Shown: positions 23,330-34,589 of the stretch, in pieces | How positions within the stretch are numbered: the first letter of the stretch is position 1 | Layout: each line of letters starts with the position of its first letter | Assembly: GCA_902702965.1 (NCBI GenBank) | Contig: CACRXP010000066.1 | Coordinates: 1,119,727-1,183,726, forward strand | DNA length: 64,000 nucleotides | Reading direction: 5' to 3' | Source of the DNA: Spirometra erinaceieuropaei | Lineage: Eukaryota > Platyhelminthes > Cestoda > Diphyllobothriidea > Diphyllobothriidae | Program-made: the position numbers and the translations under genes | Notes under the pieces: model-generated | The model's database searches: none | Told to the model about the DNA's origin: nothing | The model's input: only the letters and a program-made list of their open reading frames with translations

Positions 23330-24789
23330 TGCGGCAATCTTTAGTGCCTATTGGCAGGCTGAACAACCGTCCCACGGTGTTATTTCTAATGAAAAATTCA
23401 AATGAGACGAAAGGTAGCTATGACCATGGGGTATCATTCTGACAGCAATGTACTCATGAGACATCTACCACAATTTTCTGAATTAAATAAAGGCTGGTAC
23501 CAATTGAATCAGCATAATCCCTTTATAGGGTGACGTATCTAACTGTCAGATTGAGCACTGGTACCTAAATAAACTGAGGGAAATCAGAGCATATGTACGA
23601 TGTTGATAGTCGTGCTGATTTTGCGAGTACGTATCCTAACTAAAGGACTCTCGGTGTCGGCAAACGATACCGCCCTTAGGTCACATGCGCGAGATTACTA
23701 GGTGTACGCTAAGGGCAAGTTCGGAGACAAGAAAATTATTCATAAGTTGCTGCCTCTCGTGTGGAGAATGACACTTAGCTTGCACAAGAGAATTATATTT
23801 CAATTCACCGCGATGAGGATGGGGGAAGGATTTAAACTTACAAAATTGTCCATGACTGACTGTATTGCAGATGACATCTAGTTGAGTAAAATCATAGTGG
23901 CAGAACTGCATTAGAAACTCTGGCGTTCTAACACGTCTGGCCCATTTACTCAACCTGTCAGATTTGGAGAGGCTGGCAAAAATGGGAACAATAGGATCCA
24001 TTTTCTAGAGTGACATTCTTGACTGCCAGTTTGAGTAGTGTTCCTCTTCCAACTGCGGGAAAGGAGGTCTAATGGACAGTGTTGATCGTCTTGCACGTTC
24101 TTCTGACCAGTTTTTCGGTCCACAAGGCGTAGACAGGGCACAGACACGGTGTTTTGCCGCAGTTTTCAGGGCACCTCTTCGACCACCCACCACGCGAATG
24201 ATCTAACAATGCTGCCCTTGCATTGCATTGCACATTCGTCTCAGACAAACATCGAATGGCACTCCATAAGTCACGAATTACCCTTAGCGCATTAGCGTCT
24301 CGAGTTTGCATGGTTGCTCTACAAATTGCACCTCGCACGCTCGATATAACCTTAATGCATGAAGGGGTCATTAATTCGGAGACGACGACGAAGACGACGA
24401 CGACGACATGTGAAGGCGTAGACACGCACAGCCGGACATCCTCATCTGCCGTTGTTCGCTGGTTTAAGATGATTTTGTGTGTGAAGTCGCTGTGCTGTAC
24501 AAATTTTCGTGGAACCACCCATAGCAGCAGGGTGTAGGGTTGGCTGTTAGCGAATCATTTTTAGTAACTGTTACCACCCAACATGACTACACAACAAGTG
24601 CAAGGTGACGTCGCCTAGGATCTATTTTTATGCTTGCCAATCTTCGACATTGTATCAATGCGATATTGCCGCTGAAAATGCTGCATCTGAAGCCTTGATT
24701 GCCATCAAGAGTCGGGATCGGTCTTGGGTTTACAACTTGTAGAAGGAGAATTCCTAATTCTTGATCATCGGATCTCTCATTCGAGCTGA
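23330..24789. repeat. R2 repeat, arm A of a large inverted duplication
   Basis: Reverse complement of 31216-33620 by segment-wise comparison. The - strand frame at 24001-23681 ('RRVRTPEFLMQFCHYDFTQ') corresponds to + frames at 32015 and 32941 ('RRVRTPEYLIQL.HYDFT'). Nucleotide matches continue through 'gtgaaggcgtagacacgcac' and the trinucleotide run 'gacgacgacgacga' region near 24390-24410. No known protein domain is seen; the shared open frame may be fortuitous. It joins LINE sequence at about 24790, as the other arm does. Confidence 0.6.
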
Positions 24790-25700
24790 GCTCACACAGT
24801 ACCAACGGCAGTCTCGCGAGGATGGATGACGAAGGCCAATCCAAGCGACTATTCTACGGCCATATACATAGCTGCAGGTGGTCGCTGATATGCAGGGCAA
24901 AAACGATGCTGAAGAACCAACTTGAACTCTCTCAAACGCGTACAAATCAATACAGCGGCCTGGAACGATCTCGTATTCGACTGATCTGTCTGGAGAAGAG
25001 CATTGAAGACACGTGTCAAGGCAACACAACAAGAATGGAATCGGCACCTCTCATGCTAATACGATTACTTGGGATTGGCTTGTTCTCAGTGTGGACCTCT
25101 GCTCCTATGACACACATGAGATCCTAGCTGCGCACCTCATTATGTGGAATCTTAATGTGTTGTTTTGGAGCCGGTTCGTTTGACTGGCACCCTCTCAGCC
25201 ACTGCACCCAAGTTGAACTTCTGTTGGTTGACCTTCTCGTACAATATCCTCGTAAACGGGAGAGGGGAGAGATGGTGAGGTCGACTCTCAGCACATATTA
25301 CTCATTATTAAGCTATTCCTTCTATGGCTGCTTGCTTAATAGCGTACTTTGAGGTGCTGCCACGTGATGGGATAAGTTGACCGTTCTGTCAGGACGGAGA
25401 ACCAAGCTATAACGTCTCCTCACTCATTTGGATCCGATCCGCCTCTCCTTTTTCATGTGTGAAATGCCGATCCTTTGTAGGCAGTATGGAGACTTAGTGA
25501 GAGGCACAGCTACGGGTTCACGCTATGCCAGCCACCTTCGCCCGATTCCGCTACCGGTCTTCACGAATCTGTCTTGATGCCGTTTTCAGGTAGGAGAGGA
25601 GAGCGTGTGGCAGGCACAGCGAAATTTTACTATCACTCTAAACTCATTGGTTCGCCAGTCAACGTCCCTGCGGCCACCCTGTTGTAGGCCAAACGAAGGC
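24790..25700 (+). mobile_element. LINE 3' fragment attached to R2 (arm A)
   Basis: The + strand encodes the end of the RT and start of the C-terminal region: 'LARMDDEGQSKRLFYGHI', then 'SQTRTNQYSGLERSRIRL'. The 53-58 kb LINE has HLVRMDDERLPK followed by LFYGDV. Relative to arm B about 300 bp of RT sequence are missing, but the junction with R2 is shared. GC-rich tail-like sequence continues to about 25700 without clear ends. Non-functional. Confidence 0.55.
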
Positions 25701-25789
25701 CGAAGTGTTGTATGCTGTAGGTCATCCTTTTTTATTACAGTGGTCGTTTAATTTCTTACTACACGCATCAACCCTTCATTTGACGATTC

Positions 25790-26792
25790 GCAGATGAGAT
25801 ATTTGTGTTAATTCATGAAATGCTTACCGAAATCCTTAAATCTTTTTTTTATCTCGAAAAGATTACTTAAGTAGGGTTGTGAAATCAATCAGCCCGCAGC
25901 ATAATTCCGCAATAATTCAGTTACCTCTAGATGACGACTTTCGAACGAACTTCGTTCTCGTCGCATGCTACAACCCAAATTTATAAATTTACTGCATAGA
26001 TAGCATGATTTTTTCTCATTGGTCTTAGTTGCCCATAAAAGTCGAATTATATTTCATGACAAACTTTCATAAAAGTTTTCATTCGTTTCCTCATGCGGTA
26101 GAAAATTAAGTCTTCCATCAGTCATGTACTCGAAAAAGGGGATAATATGGTTTTCAAAATCTCTTCCAATTCCCGAATAATGTTGAATCCAACCTGCCGT
26201 CAAACTTGCATCCGGCGTTTCCAAACTACAAGCCGTATACTTTCAGCGTACAGAAAACCGTACATTTCTTTACGGTATTAGGAGAAAACCACATGGATTT
26301 CATAAAATGCAGTAGTGGATATGAGCCGTATTCTAAACGTCATAAACAACATTAGTGAATGAAGAAATTCGATGATTTATGAGCGGGCAGTTCACGGTAT
26401 TAAAAATTGAATAATAAGAAACTTTTTAAAAATCAGATAATACCCTTTTGTATATAGAATTGAAAAAAGACGTCAGTTTCTGCCAAACTATAAAAAGAAT
26501 GAATACTTTTCGTAAGTTTTTTATGAAATATAATTAAATTTTTAAGGATATCAAAAAGCAAAGGGAAAAATGCATGCTACATATGTAGCCATTTCTTACA
26601 GAGTTGGGTTTTCCCATGCGGCCGATAGGGAGTTCGTTCAAAAGTCGGCATCCGGATGTAACCGAATTACTAAGTAATTATGGTGTATGGTGACTTATTT
26701 ACTTCCCTACCAAAGTAATTCTTTCGAAACGAAAAGCATTTTAGAATTTCGGTTTACATTTAATGAGTTAACACACTTACTGTGCATGCATT
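25790..26792. mobile_element. Family A fold-back element, complete copy with about 200-bp TIRs
   Basis: The first 200 bp are the inverse of the last 200 bp. At the left are 'taattcatgaaatg', 'atctcgaaaagattactt', 'gacgactttcgaacgaac' and 'cgcatgctac'. At the right are 'ttcgttcaaaagtcggcatc', 'attctttcgaaacgaaaa' and 'catttaatgagttaacac'. The interior is AT-rich without open frames longer than chance. It is a non-autonomous DNA element or fold-back repeat; superfamily and target-site duplication could not be set. Confidence 0.65.
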
Positions 26793-28740
26793 CTCTCTCT
26801 CATTCTTTATTGTTCTCCCATCCTTTTTTCTGCCTTGCTTAAAAAAATGTATGTTAACTTTAAAAAGGTCCGCCGGAAAGTTCGCTTCTGCTACCTATGT
26901 TCCTTCTGTACTTTTAGTCGGCATTATCATAGAGCGACATTTCACAGCGGTCAGGCATTCTGCTAGTCTAATTCGGCATGACGTCGCCCATCCCCCATAT
27001 TCGGAACTAATCACTGAGAAGTCCTTCCGCTCATGTGCCGTGGCTTTTGATACATCTCTTTCCGTACATCAGCATATCAACCTTCTGTACTGCCATTCCT
27101 GGCACGCTATCTCACGTGCAACGAGGAAAAAATACAGAAATTAAGACGTCAACTGTCCCTGTAATAGCTGTTGCTTGCAGTGTAAACCTTTTTGACTTTT
27201 AAGTGATTTGCTAACAAAAATGATGTTCACAGTGAATCGAGCCCTTTTTGCTCTAAATGTTAAATGTGTACTTTCAAAATGGAACAAATTTCTTTCTCTC
27301 TCTTTCTCTGTCCTTGTCGCGTAAACTCCCTCCAACTGCATATTGTCACCAATGTGCATTCCCGCCCATGGCACTCATACACCCCACACCAACACATAAC
27401 AACCTGCAAAGGACGCGCACCGACAGAGTGTGGCCAAGGAGAACTAAATAAGCCTTCTAGTAGGATCAATCTGATCGAGCTTTCCCAACTTTATTGAATA
27501 GGGAAGTCGGGTTTATGTTGCCAAATTTGTGCAGCTGAATTACACTGAACTTTGTCAAATCTTCCGATGCAATCTCAAACGACAATCATTATTTGTCTCG
27601 TTAAAAACATTTCAAGATAGGTAACCTCCATGTGCGCTATCTAACGGCTTACTTGTATGCAGAGGACATTCTACATGCCTCTCGAACTAAACACGTTTGC
27701 TGATATTTTTATTACATTGTCTAATGTCTTGTCTAATTAGTCATGTGCAATTATTTGAAATTCTTATTAGCTGTGGCAGGATGTTTACCGTTAATACCAA
27801 ATGAATACATAAGACTATCCTCACATTTAATTATAACTTTGATTCACCTCAACGTAATCGAAATTACCTAAACCGTGGTTCACTACCCTCCGAAGGTCCT
27901 ATTACATCATTGTGATCATCTAGCTAGGAGGCAATTTTCATTTCCCAGAGTCCTACGATAATGTTGAGGGATGGGCAAACTGGTCCGATATATCCGCGAT
28001 GAGCTGAATGACATTTACTTTTAATAAGCTAATAGTCTTTGCGCATTGACTTAAAACACTGCTGTGTCCCCATATCAATCACGACTGGAAAATAAAGCAT
28101 TATCAAAGTTCTGTAACCATGACTACCTGATAAAAAGCGGATAAGTAAGAGCTATTCACCCACCCTTGATGCTTTTGCTATATAAATCTCACCTTATGTG
28201 GTACCCAACTGGATCTTTAGTTGTTTTTATCTGAGATGTTGGGTGAGGATGAAACCAAATTTGATTTTACTCCTACAAGCGGGAAGGAAAGTGAGCACAG
28301 TGAGAAATTACAGCAAATTGCATATAGTCTTCTCTAACCTTCCGAAATCAACCAACATCTTATAATCTAATGAGGTGGTAACGCCGTGAAACACTGCGAT
28401 GAAACATATTGATGGCTAGGCTGACAAACGGTTGTCCGGCATTCCTCTATCACCAGCTGGTTCAGGAACTGACCGACTCGAGCGACAAGCACCGATGCGT
28501 GCGGGATTGCTGAACACTGCATCGTTCCTACAGAATCATATTGGAAAATCGAAAGGACAAAAAGTAAGTCGACGACCATCACCTGAAAAAGCATGTCGAA
28601 AAAGCTATGCTTCTGTGCTTAAGAAACGTTATTTCAAGTCAAAGTTCTTCAGCGAATAGTCGTAGATTTGCACCGTGCGAAATTAACCAATTGTAGAGTC
28701 GAAAGCGAGCAGCGATATTTAAAGCCAGCTCCAGAGCTTT
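26793..28740. other. Gene-free region upstream of the glycosyltransferase
   Basis: No repeat family was recognised. A pyrimidine-rich CT tract is near 27290-27315. Any promoter or 5' non-coding exon of the downstream gene should lie here, but I cannot place it. 'gatatttaaag' near 28712 is a weak TATA-like match only. Confidence 0.35.
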
Positions 28741-28791
28741 TGAAGGCACCCAGTCAGTAGCAGGTTAATAAACGACACTCAGGCTAGTTCG

Positions 28792-29538
28792 ATGATGTCG
28801 GTATACCAGATGAGGCATCGCAATCGTGTCATAATATTTATATCATTGGGTTTTATGTTTTTCCTGCTGTTCCTGTTGTCTCCTCGAGCCCCTGAAGAAG
28901 AGACAACCCTCTCTTCTGCACAGTACCTGGCACAACGATGCCATATCCTCTTTTCAGACAACGCGCCGGATATACACAATGAGTCCAAACGACTCATTCC
29001 CCTGGAGACGCATGAATACTTTCTAAGTCTAAACAACCATCACGGCAAAAACTGCAAGAACTTCAAGCAAAAATTGTTCCCTGCAGAAGTACCGATTAGC
29101 GAGGCAGAGAGAGCATTTCCTCTGGCATTTCTCCTTACGGACATTAATCAAGTGGCGCGACTACTGCGCATCATATATCGGCCACAAAACTTCTACGCCA
29201 TTCACGTGGACAAAAAGTCCCCACCCATGTTCTACAAGGCAGTCCAAGAAGTTGCAAAATGCTTTGGGGACAATGTTGGCGTAGTTCCTCGGAGCGAATG
29301 TGTTAACGTCACCTGGGGAGAATACACGGTCCTTGAACAGGAGCTTGTTACTGCGCGTCTGCTGCTCAAAATGGGGAAATGGAAGTATTTGATAAATTTG
29401 ACTGGCCAGGAACTACCTCTGAAGACAAATCTGGAATTAGTGCTAGGTCTCAAGGCGCTCAACGGCTCAAACATTGTCGATGCTATCCTCAAACGTCGGG
29501 ACGAGTGGCGAATCCCTAAAGTCAACTTATCATTTCCG
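28792..29538 (+). CDS. GT14 core-2/I-branching beta-1,6-GlcNAc transferase (GCNT-like), exon 1
   Basis: Codes residues 1-249. The start is the first ATG after an in-frame TGA at 28741. Residues 13-29 are one hydrophobic membrane anchor after a basic 12-residue tail, a type II Golgi topology. Family signatures follow: 'FYAIHVDKKSPPMF' (family IHVD.KSP), 'WGEYTVLEQEL' (family W..Y...Q.DL), and 'KWKYLINLTGQELPLKTN' (family WKYLINLCG.DFP.KTN; here the Cys is Thr). Sequons are at N172, N202, N224 and N245. The exon ends at a strong donor, CCG|GTAAGT, in phase 0. These enzymes add branching GlcNAc to O-glycans in the Golgi; the exact acceptor is not deducible. A LINE/R2 inverted repeat flanks this exon. 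Confidence 0.9.
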
Positions 29539-30449
29539 GTAAGTAGACAATATTCCATCTTAAATCTGAAGTATCATTTATTATACCCTAACTCGACTTT
29601 AGAGGATTTCTCATGATAGTTTGTCAGGAAAATCTTCTCCCCAGTGTCTCTTACTTGCACTTACTTCTCTTAGTAGTTCACGCACATTTCAGAATGCATG
29701 TTGCTTTGCGTACGTAAGGTAGCAAATACTTCCAATAAAAAACAGGATGCCCAGCATTCTGCTATCGATGGGACTCATTCTAACCAAACCCAACCCAGAT
29801 AGTTGCTGATTTCAGCATCTCAAGTTTGGCTCCGGTCGAAATGCAGTTTGGATTTGAAAAGGGATTTGTCATCTTTGGGACGCCGAAGCACGTTATGCAG
29901 CTGTTCTACGGATATCTTTTTTGCACGTTATCAGATGATCTGTGTGGGGCATACGAAACGCCTGTTGAAAAGGCAAACGCCAATACGCCTTACCCGCGAT
30001 AGCCAGGTTAACACGGTCTTCTGAGAAATTAAATAAAAAATTACAAAACTCTGCTCTTTAAACATGAAAGTAACAGGGAACCCTATGCTTTTGCAGTAAC
30101 TGTTTAAATGAAAAAATACTTGTTAAATATTTCTCACTCAATCTCAGTCGAGAAATGTGTAACAAATATGCAATATTAATAAACGTAACAATTTACGCAA
30201 CAGATTACCTATAAATGTTAAAGGCAGTAAAAATGAAAAAAAAAACAATCCACAGTGCAATGAGGCTAAATTAATCCAAATGGGCATCTTAGTCGCCAGT
30301 CAACTTACCCAATCAAACTGACATATGTCAATTCAATTAATTTTATAAGATGACAAATGTGGGTCTGCTCTATCACAGTATAAAAATGCGGTCCTATAGA
30401 ACCAGTGACCAAAAGTTCATGATGCGGTTGCTCTCATGGATGTGGAAGA

Positions 30450-31215
30450 AAATTGTATAGGGTTTACGGGTGGGCATTTTGGAGGCTACAGGTAGAATTT
30501 TCGGGTTTCTCTTCAATTGGAACAGGAGATGCTCGACGAGGTCGGACTGCGCAGGTTATGCCCATAGGTAGCCGGGGGCATGTTGGGAGGGGTCGGGCGT
30601 TGCCGATGTGGATCGGGGGCGCTCGGGGCATGCAAGTGGCTTTTTTGGCTTTGGCAGTGGCGATCCAGGTTAGTTCGTAGACTGTTGCCCCTGTTTTCAT
30701 TGTCCTTCTCCAAACCGGTCGATCCAATACGAGGCCGCTGTGTTGATTTGCACGTCTTTAAGGAAACTCAAGGTGCTCCTGCAGCATTGTTTTCGTCCTT
30801 CTTGTCAGCGACCACCTGCAGTTATGTACATCGCCGTAGAATAGTCGCTTGGACAGGCGTTCATCTTTCATCCTCGCGAGACTGCCGTTCCAGTACAGTT
30901 GAATTTGCCTCAACAGGGCCTGTATGCGGAAACTTCCGAATGATTCACGGACTCCCGTATCTGGGTGGCCTGTCTTGACATCTCAGTTACAGTATTTTTC
31001 TGAGACAGTTGTGGTGGAAGTTGCTACGTTTCCTGGCTTGATTTGTATTGACTGTCCAGGTCTCTGCGTCATGCGACAGCGGTGCCAATAAGGCAGCTTC
31101 GTGTTTCTTCGGTTTAGTGTTGAGATGAAGGCTATGCCGATCACACACAGTGTCTTGCCGGCGGAAGAGGGCTTGGTTGGCTTTGGGGACCCCATGGACT
31201 ACTTCGCCGTAGTAT
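30450..31215 (-). mobile_element. LINE 3' fragment attached to R2 (arm B)
   Basis: Plus-strand comparison with 54620-55400 shows collinear homology: 'tcctcgcgagactgccgttc' opposite the end of the RT, 'gactgtccaggtctctgcg' opposite the 'YGAETWT' region, and 'gttgagatgaaggctatgcc' further 5'. The first zinc finger is degraded to 'CPRLPMGITCAVRPRRA' (intact copy CPRCQRTFRARIGLVGH). Stops and shifts are throughout. Upstream (on -) it joins R2 at the same place as arm A. Confidence 0.6.
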
Positions 31216-32324
31216 TTGGTCCTGTGTGAGTTCAGCTCGATTGAGAGATCTGGTGATCAAGAATTTCGAATTCTCATTCTACATGTTGCAAACTCAAGAC
31301 CGATCCCGATTTTCGATGGAAATCAAGGCTTTAGAATCAGCATCGCCAGCAACAATATAGTACGAATACAATGTCGATATAAGCAAGCATAAAAAGCAAA
31401 TTCTAGGCGTAGCCAACTGACACTTGTTGCGTAGTCATTTTGGGTGGTGACATTTACTGAAAATGATTCCATAATAGTCAACCGCATTAGTCAATCCTAC
31501 ACCCTGCTGTCATGTGTCGTTCCATGAAGATGTGAACAGCATGGCGCTACACCCAGGAAATCATTTTGCTAAATGAAAGCAGGTGAGGATGCTCGCCGTG
31601 TGCGTGTCTGCGCCTTCACAGGTCGTCGTCGTCGTCATCTCAGAATTAATCACCACACTCAGTCGCCTCTTCGAGCTAAAAGGTCATGCGGAAAGCTTGA
31701 CATGCAATTTGTATGTGAACTACCCGAACTCGAGGCGCTATCGCGTTACGCAAAATTCGTGACTTATGTAGTGCTATTATATGTTTGTCTGAGATGAATG
31801 TGCATTTCAATGTATTGGCAGCATTTTTCGCTAATTCGCGGGGTGGGTGGTCGAACAGGTGCCCTGAACATTGTGGGAAACACGTACTAGCAGCCCGTCT
31901 ATGGCTTGTATGCCTAAAAGCTGGTCAAGATAATATGCAAGACGATCATCACCGTCCATTGGCTCTCCTTTTCCACTGTTGGAAGTGGAACACTACTCAA
32001 CCTGACAGTCAAGAATGAAAACGGATCTTGTTGCTCCCATTGATTCTCGTCTTTCCAAATCTGACAGCTGGAGAAAATGGGCCAGACGGGTGAGAACGCC
32101 AGAGTATCTAATACAGCTCCGCCACTATGATTTTACGCAAGTAGATGTCATCTGCGATACAGTCAACCATAGACAACTTCGTAAATTGAAATCCTTCCTC
32201 CATCCTTATCGCACTGAACGGAAGGATAATTCTCGTGTCTCTGGATTTGAGCCTAGCATAATCCTTATACTCTGGCTTTCTAACAGGTCTGGTCCACTGC
32301 CAATATAAGCGAAAAGACGAGTCC

Positions 32325-32512
32325 CAGGAAGTAGTCTTGAAGAAGGATACACGATCGCCGAGACAAGAGCTTTATTATCCTGACGTTTCGGATTCCTACT
32401 CGAATCCATCATCAGAGGCAAAAAAGCAGAAACGGGTGGTTGTTGCACAAGGGGCTGCGGTGTTTACAGGATGCAATAGTCGTGCTACCGCATACCTCTG
32501 AACATCCACGGT
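32325..32512 (-). mobile_element. Solo PLE terminal fragment
   Basis: Nearly identical to 63043-63235. Shared blocks include 'cgatcgccg(a/g)gacaagag', 'cctgacgtttcggattccta', 'cagaaacgggtggttgttgc' and 'acaaggggctgcggt'. This is among the closest repeat pairs in the window, suggesting recent insertion. No endonuclease or RT is attached. Confidence 0.75.
32377..32424 (-). ncRNA. Type I hammerhead ribozyme, intact core, in GT14 intron (antisense)
   Basis: On the - strand CUGAUGA is at 32417-32411. Stem II is GGAUUC/GAAUCC with a 6-nt loop, followed by GAAA (32391-32388) then CGUC (32387-32384). Stem I is CCU/AGG adjacent to the core, with weaker outer pairing. It lies opposite to the GT14 transcript, so the gene's pre-mRNA carries its complement, not the ribozyme. 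Confidence 0.7.
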
Positions 32513-34115
32513 TCCCCCTGTGCGTGTCTGCGCCTTCACATGTTGTTGTCTCTGAATAAATCACCACACTCGGTAGCATCTTCGAGCAAAAAGGTCATGC
32601 GGAGAGTGCGACGCGTAATCTGTAGGAGAACCACGCAAACTCGGGCGTTATCGCGCTGAGGAAAATTGGTGTCCTATGAAGTGCAACTCGATGTTTGTCT
32701 CAGATGAATGTGCACCGCAATGCAAGGAGATAATTGTGCGCTCATTCTCAGGGACGATGGTCAAGCAGGTGCCCCGAACACTGCGGCAAAAAACCGTGTC
32801 TGTAGCCTGTCTATGGCTTGTAGACCAACAACTGGTCAAAATAACATGTAAAAGGATCACCACCATCCATTAGCCCTCCTTTCCTGCAGTTGGAAGTGGA
32901 ACACAACTCAATCTGTCAGTTAAGAATGTCACTCTAGAAAATGGATTCTATCGTTCACATTGTTGCCAGCCTCTCCAAAGCTGACAGCTGTAGTAGAAGA
33001 GCCAGACGTGTTAGAACGCCAGAGTATCTAATACAGCTCTATCACTATGATTTTACGCCACTAGATATCGTCTGCAACACAGTCGGTCATAGACACTTTC
33101 GTAAATTTAAATCCTTCCTCCACCCCCATCGCTGTGAACTGTAGGATTATTCTCTTGTCTCCAGAGCTGTGCCAATCAAAATCCTCATAACCTTGCGCAT
33201 GTGACTTAATGGCGGTATCGTTTGTCGACATCGAGAATCCCCCTGTTAGGATAGGTACTAGCCAAATCAGCAAGGCTATCGCCACCGTCCATTTTCCCTG
33301 CTGTTCCTCAGTTTAGTAAATCGACACTGCTCAATCTGACAGTTAGGAATGTCACTCTAAAAGCGCATCATGCTGATCCAAATGGTACCGGCCTCTCCAA
33401 ACTCTGACAATTGGAGTAGCTGTCTCATGAGTACACTGCTCACTGGAGGGCACCCCATGGTCATTGCTACCTGTGGTCACAGTCGAATTTGTCATTAGAA
33501 ATAACGCCGTTGGACGGTTGTTTTGGCTGCCAATAGGCGTTGAAGATTGCTCCATGACCATGAAGCCGCCACTCTGAGAGAGCGAATAAGTCACCGTCGT
33601 CAGCTGCCCCGCCACTCTTCAGCCCACTTACCACGCTTCTAGTCGCTGTACCGGATGCGAAAAAAATTGTCATTCTTGGTGCCGTCAATGCTCGCTGCAT
33701 AGTATGGGACTGCGAGGAGGATGGCAGTCGGCCTCAGTGGCGCTTTTTCCTTATTTCGAAATTACTGAGAGTGAGGTTTGCTTCATATATCTCCCATGGC
33801 CACCTGTCTTCCCCATAAGTGCATACGCATTTGTTATCTGCTTAGTCACACGGTTGTACACAGACGACTCCCGCTAACCTTCCGTCTCTTATGCTGTATT
33901 TAAAACAAAGCCGAACACTATTTTATGAGTTAAGGTGTGTAATGACAGTTAACTAGCACTGCCTTCAAAAGAAATTATAGGCTTATACGTAGAAGACATT
34001 TACTAGATTAACCAAAAATACGCTTTTGGTCGATATTGTCAAGTTCTCTGCGTCCTTATATAAGTAATCACATTTGATGAATAAATCTATTATTCTACAT
34101 TTTATAAGATTTAAG

Positions 34116-34425
34116 TATGACTGGCTGACAATGGCCAATAAGCCAGAAGTGGTCATTCTGGTCTCCCTTATCTTCGTCCACAGTGTTACTTCCCTACATA
34201 TATTTATAGGAAATTGTACCGACAAAGATACGAGAGAACGGAATGGCCATTTCTGGCCTATTGGTCGTCATTAACCAGTCACACCAAACGCCAAGTATGA
34301 ATCACTTGCGATTCGAACCCGTGATCTCTAGTCATGGAGTTTGACACTCTATCACTGAGCCATGGACCCGTTGTCCTGTCGATTGTGATCGGGAATATCA
34401 ATTCTGACTGCTGGGCGCTCACCGT
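34116..34425. mobile_element. Inverted pair of SINE fragments
   Basis: The left copy is on + ('gtatgactggctgacaatgg', 'gtctcccttatcttcgtcc'). The right copy is on - ('taccgacaaagata', 'gaatggccatttctggccta', then the tRNA-like head complement with 'cgattcgaacccgtgatct' and 'ctatcactgagccatgg'). The two can fold into a hairpin. Confidence 0.65.
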
Positions 34426-34589
34426 TCAGGTTATAGAACCTGTTGGTTCCGTTGTGCCAAATGAAATCGGGAGGCTACTCGCACGCAAATACGGATTTCG
34501 CGTTTTAAGCGCCATTATATCAGACGTCCACCATCTTGTTTGTAGATTCGATACAACAATATTCACGCACTGAGCCCAGTGCGTTTCAG

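Larger units (their letters stand above)
31216..33620. repeat. R2 repeat, arm B plus second copy C
   Basis: Two direct copies of R2: 31216-32320 (joined to LINE) and 32516-33620. Both contain 'gtgcgtgtctgcgccttcac' (31600 and 32520) and the frame 'RRVRTPEYLIQL' (32015 and 32941). Both are inverted relative to 23330-24789. A PLE terminal fragment with a ribozyme (32325-32512) separates the copies. The nature of R2 is unknown; no transposase or RT domain was found. Confidence 0.6.

Noticed and set aside
26782..27144. 120-codon + strand frame as a gene
   Set aside because: No domain, no homologous family, composition like surrounding non-coding DNA; partly runs off a family A end.
32015..32308. 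R2 frame as a host protein
   Set aside because: Found in three repeat copies, no known domain; treated as repeat sequence.
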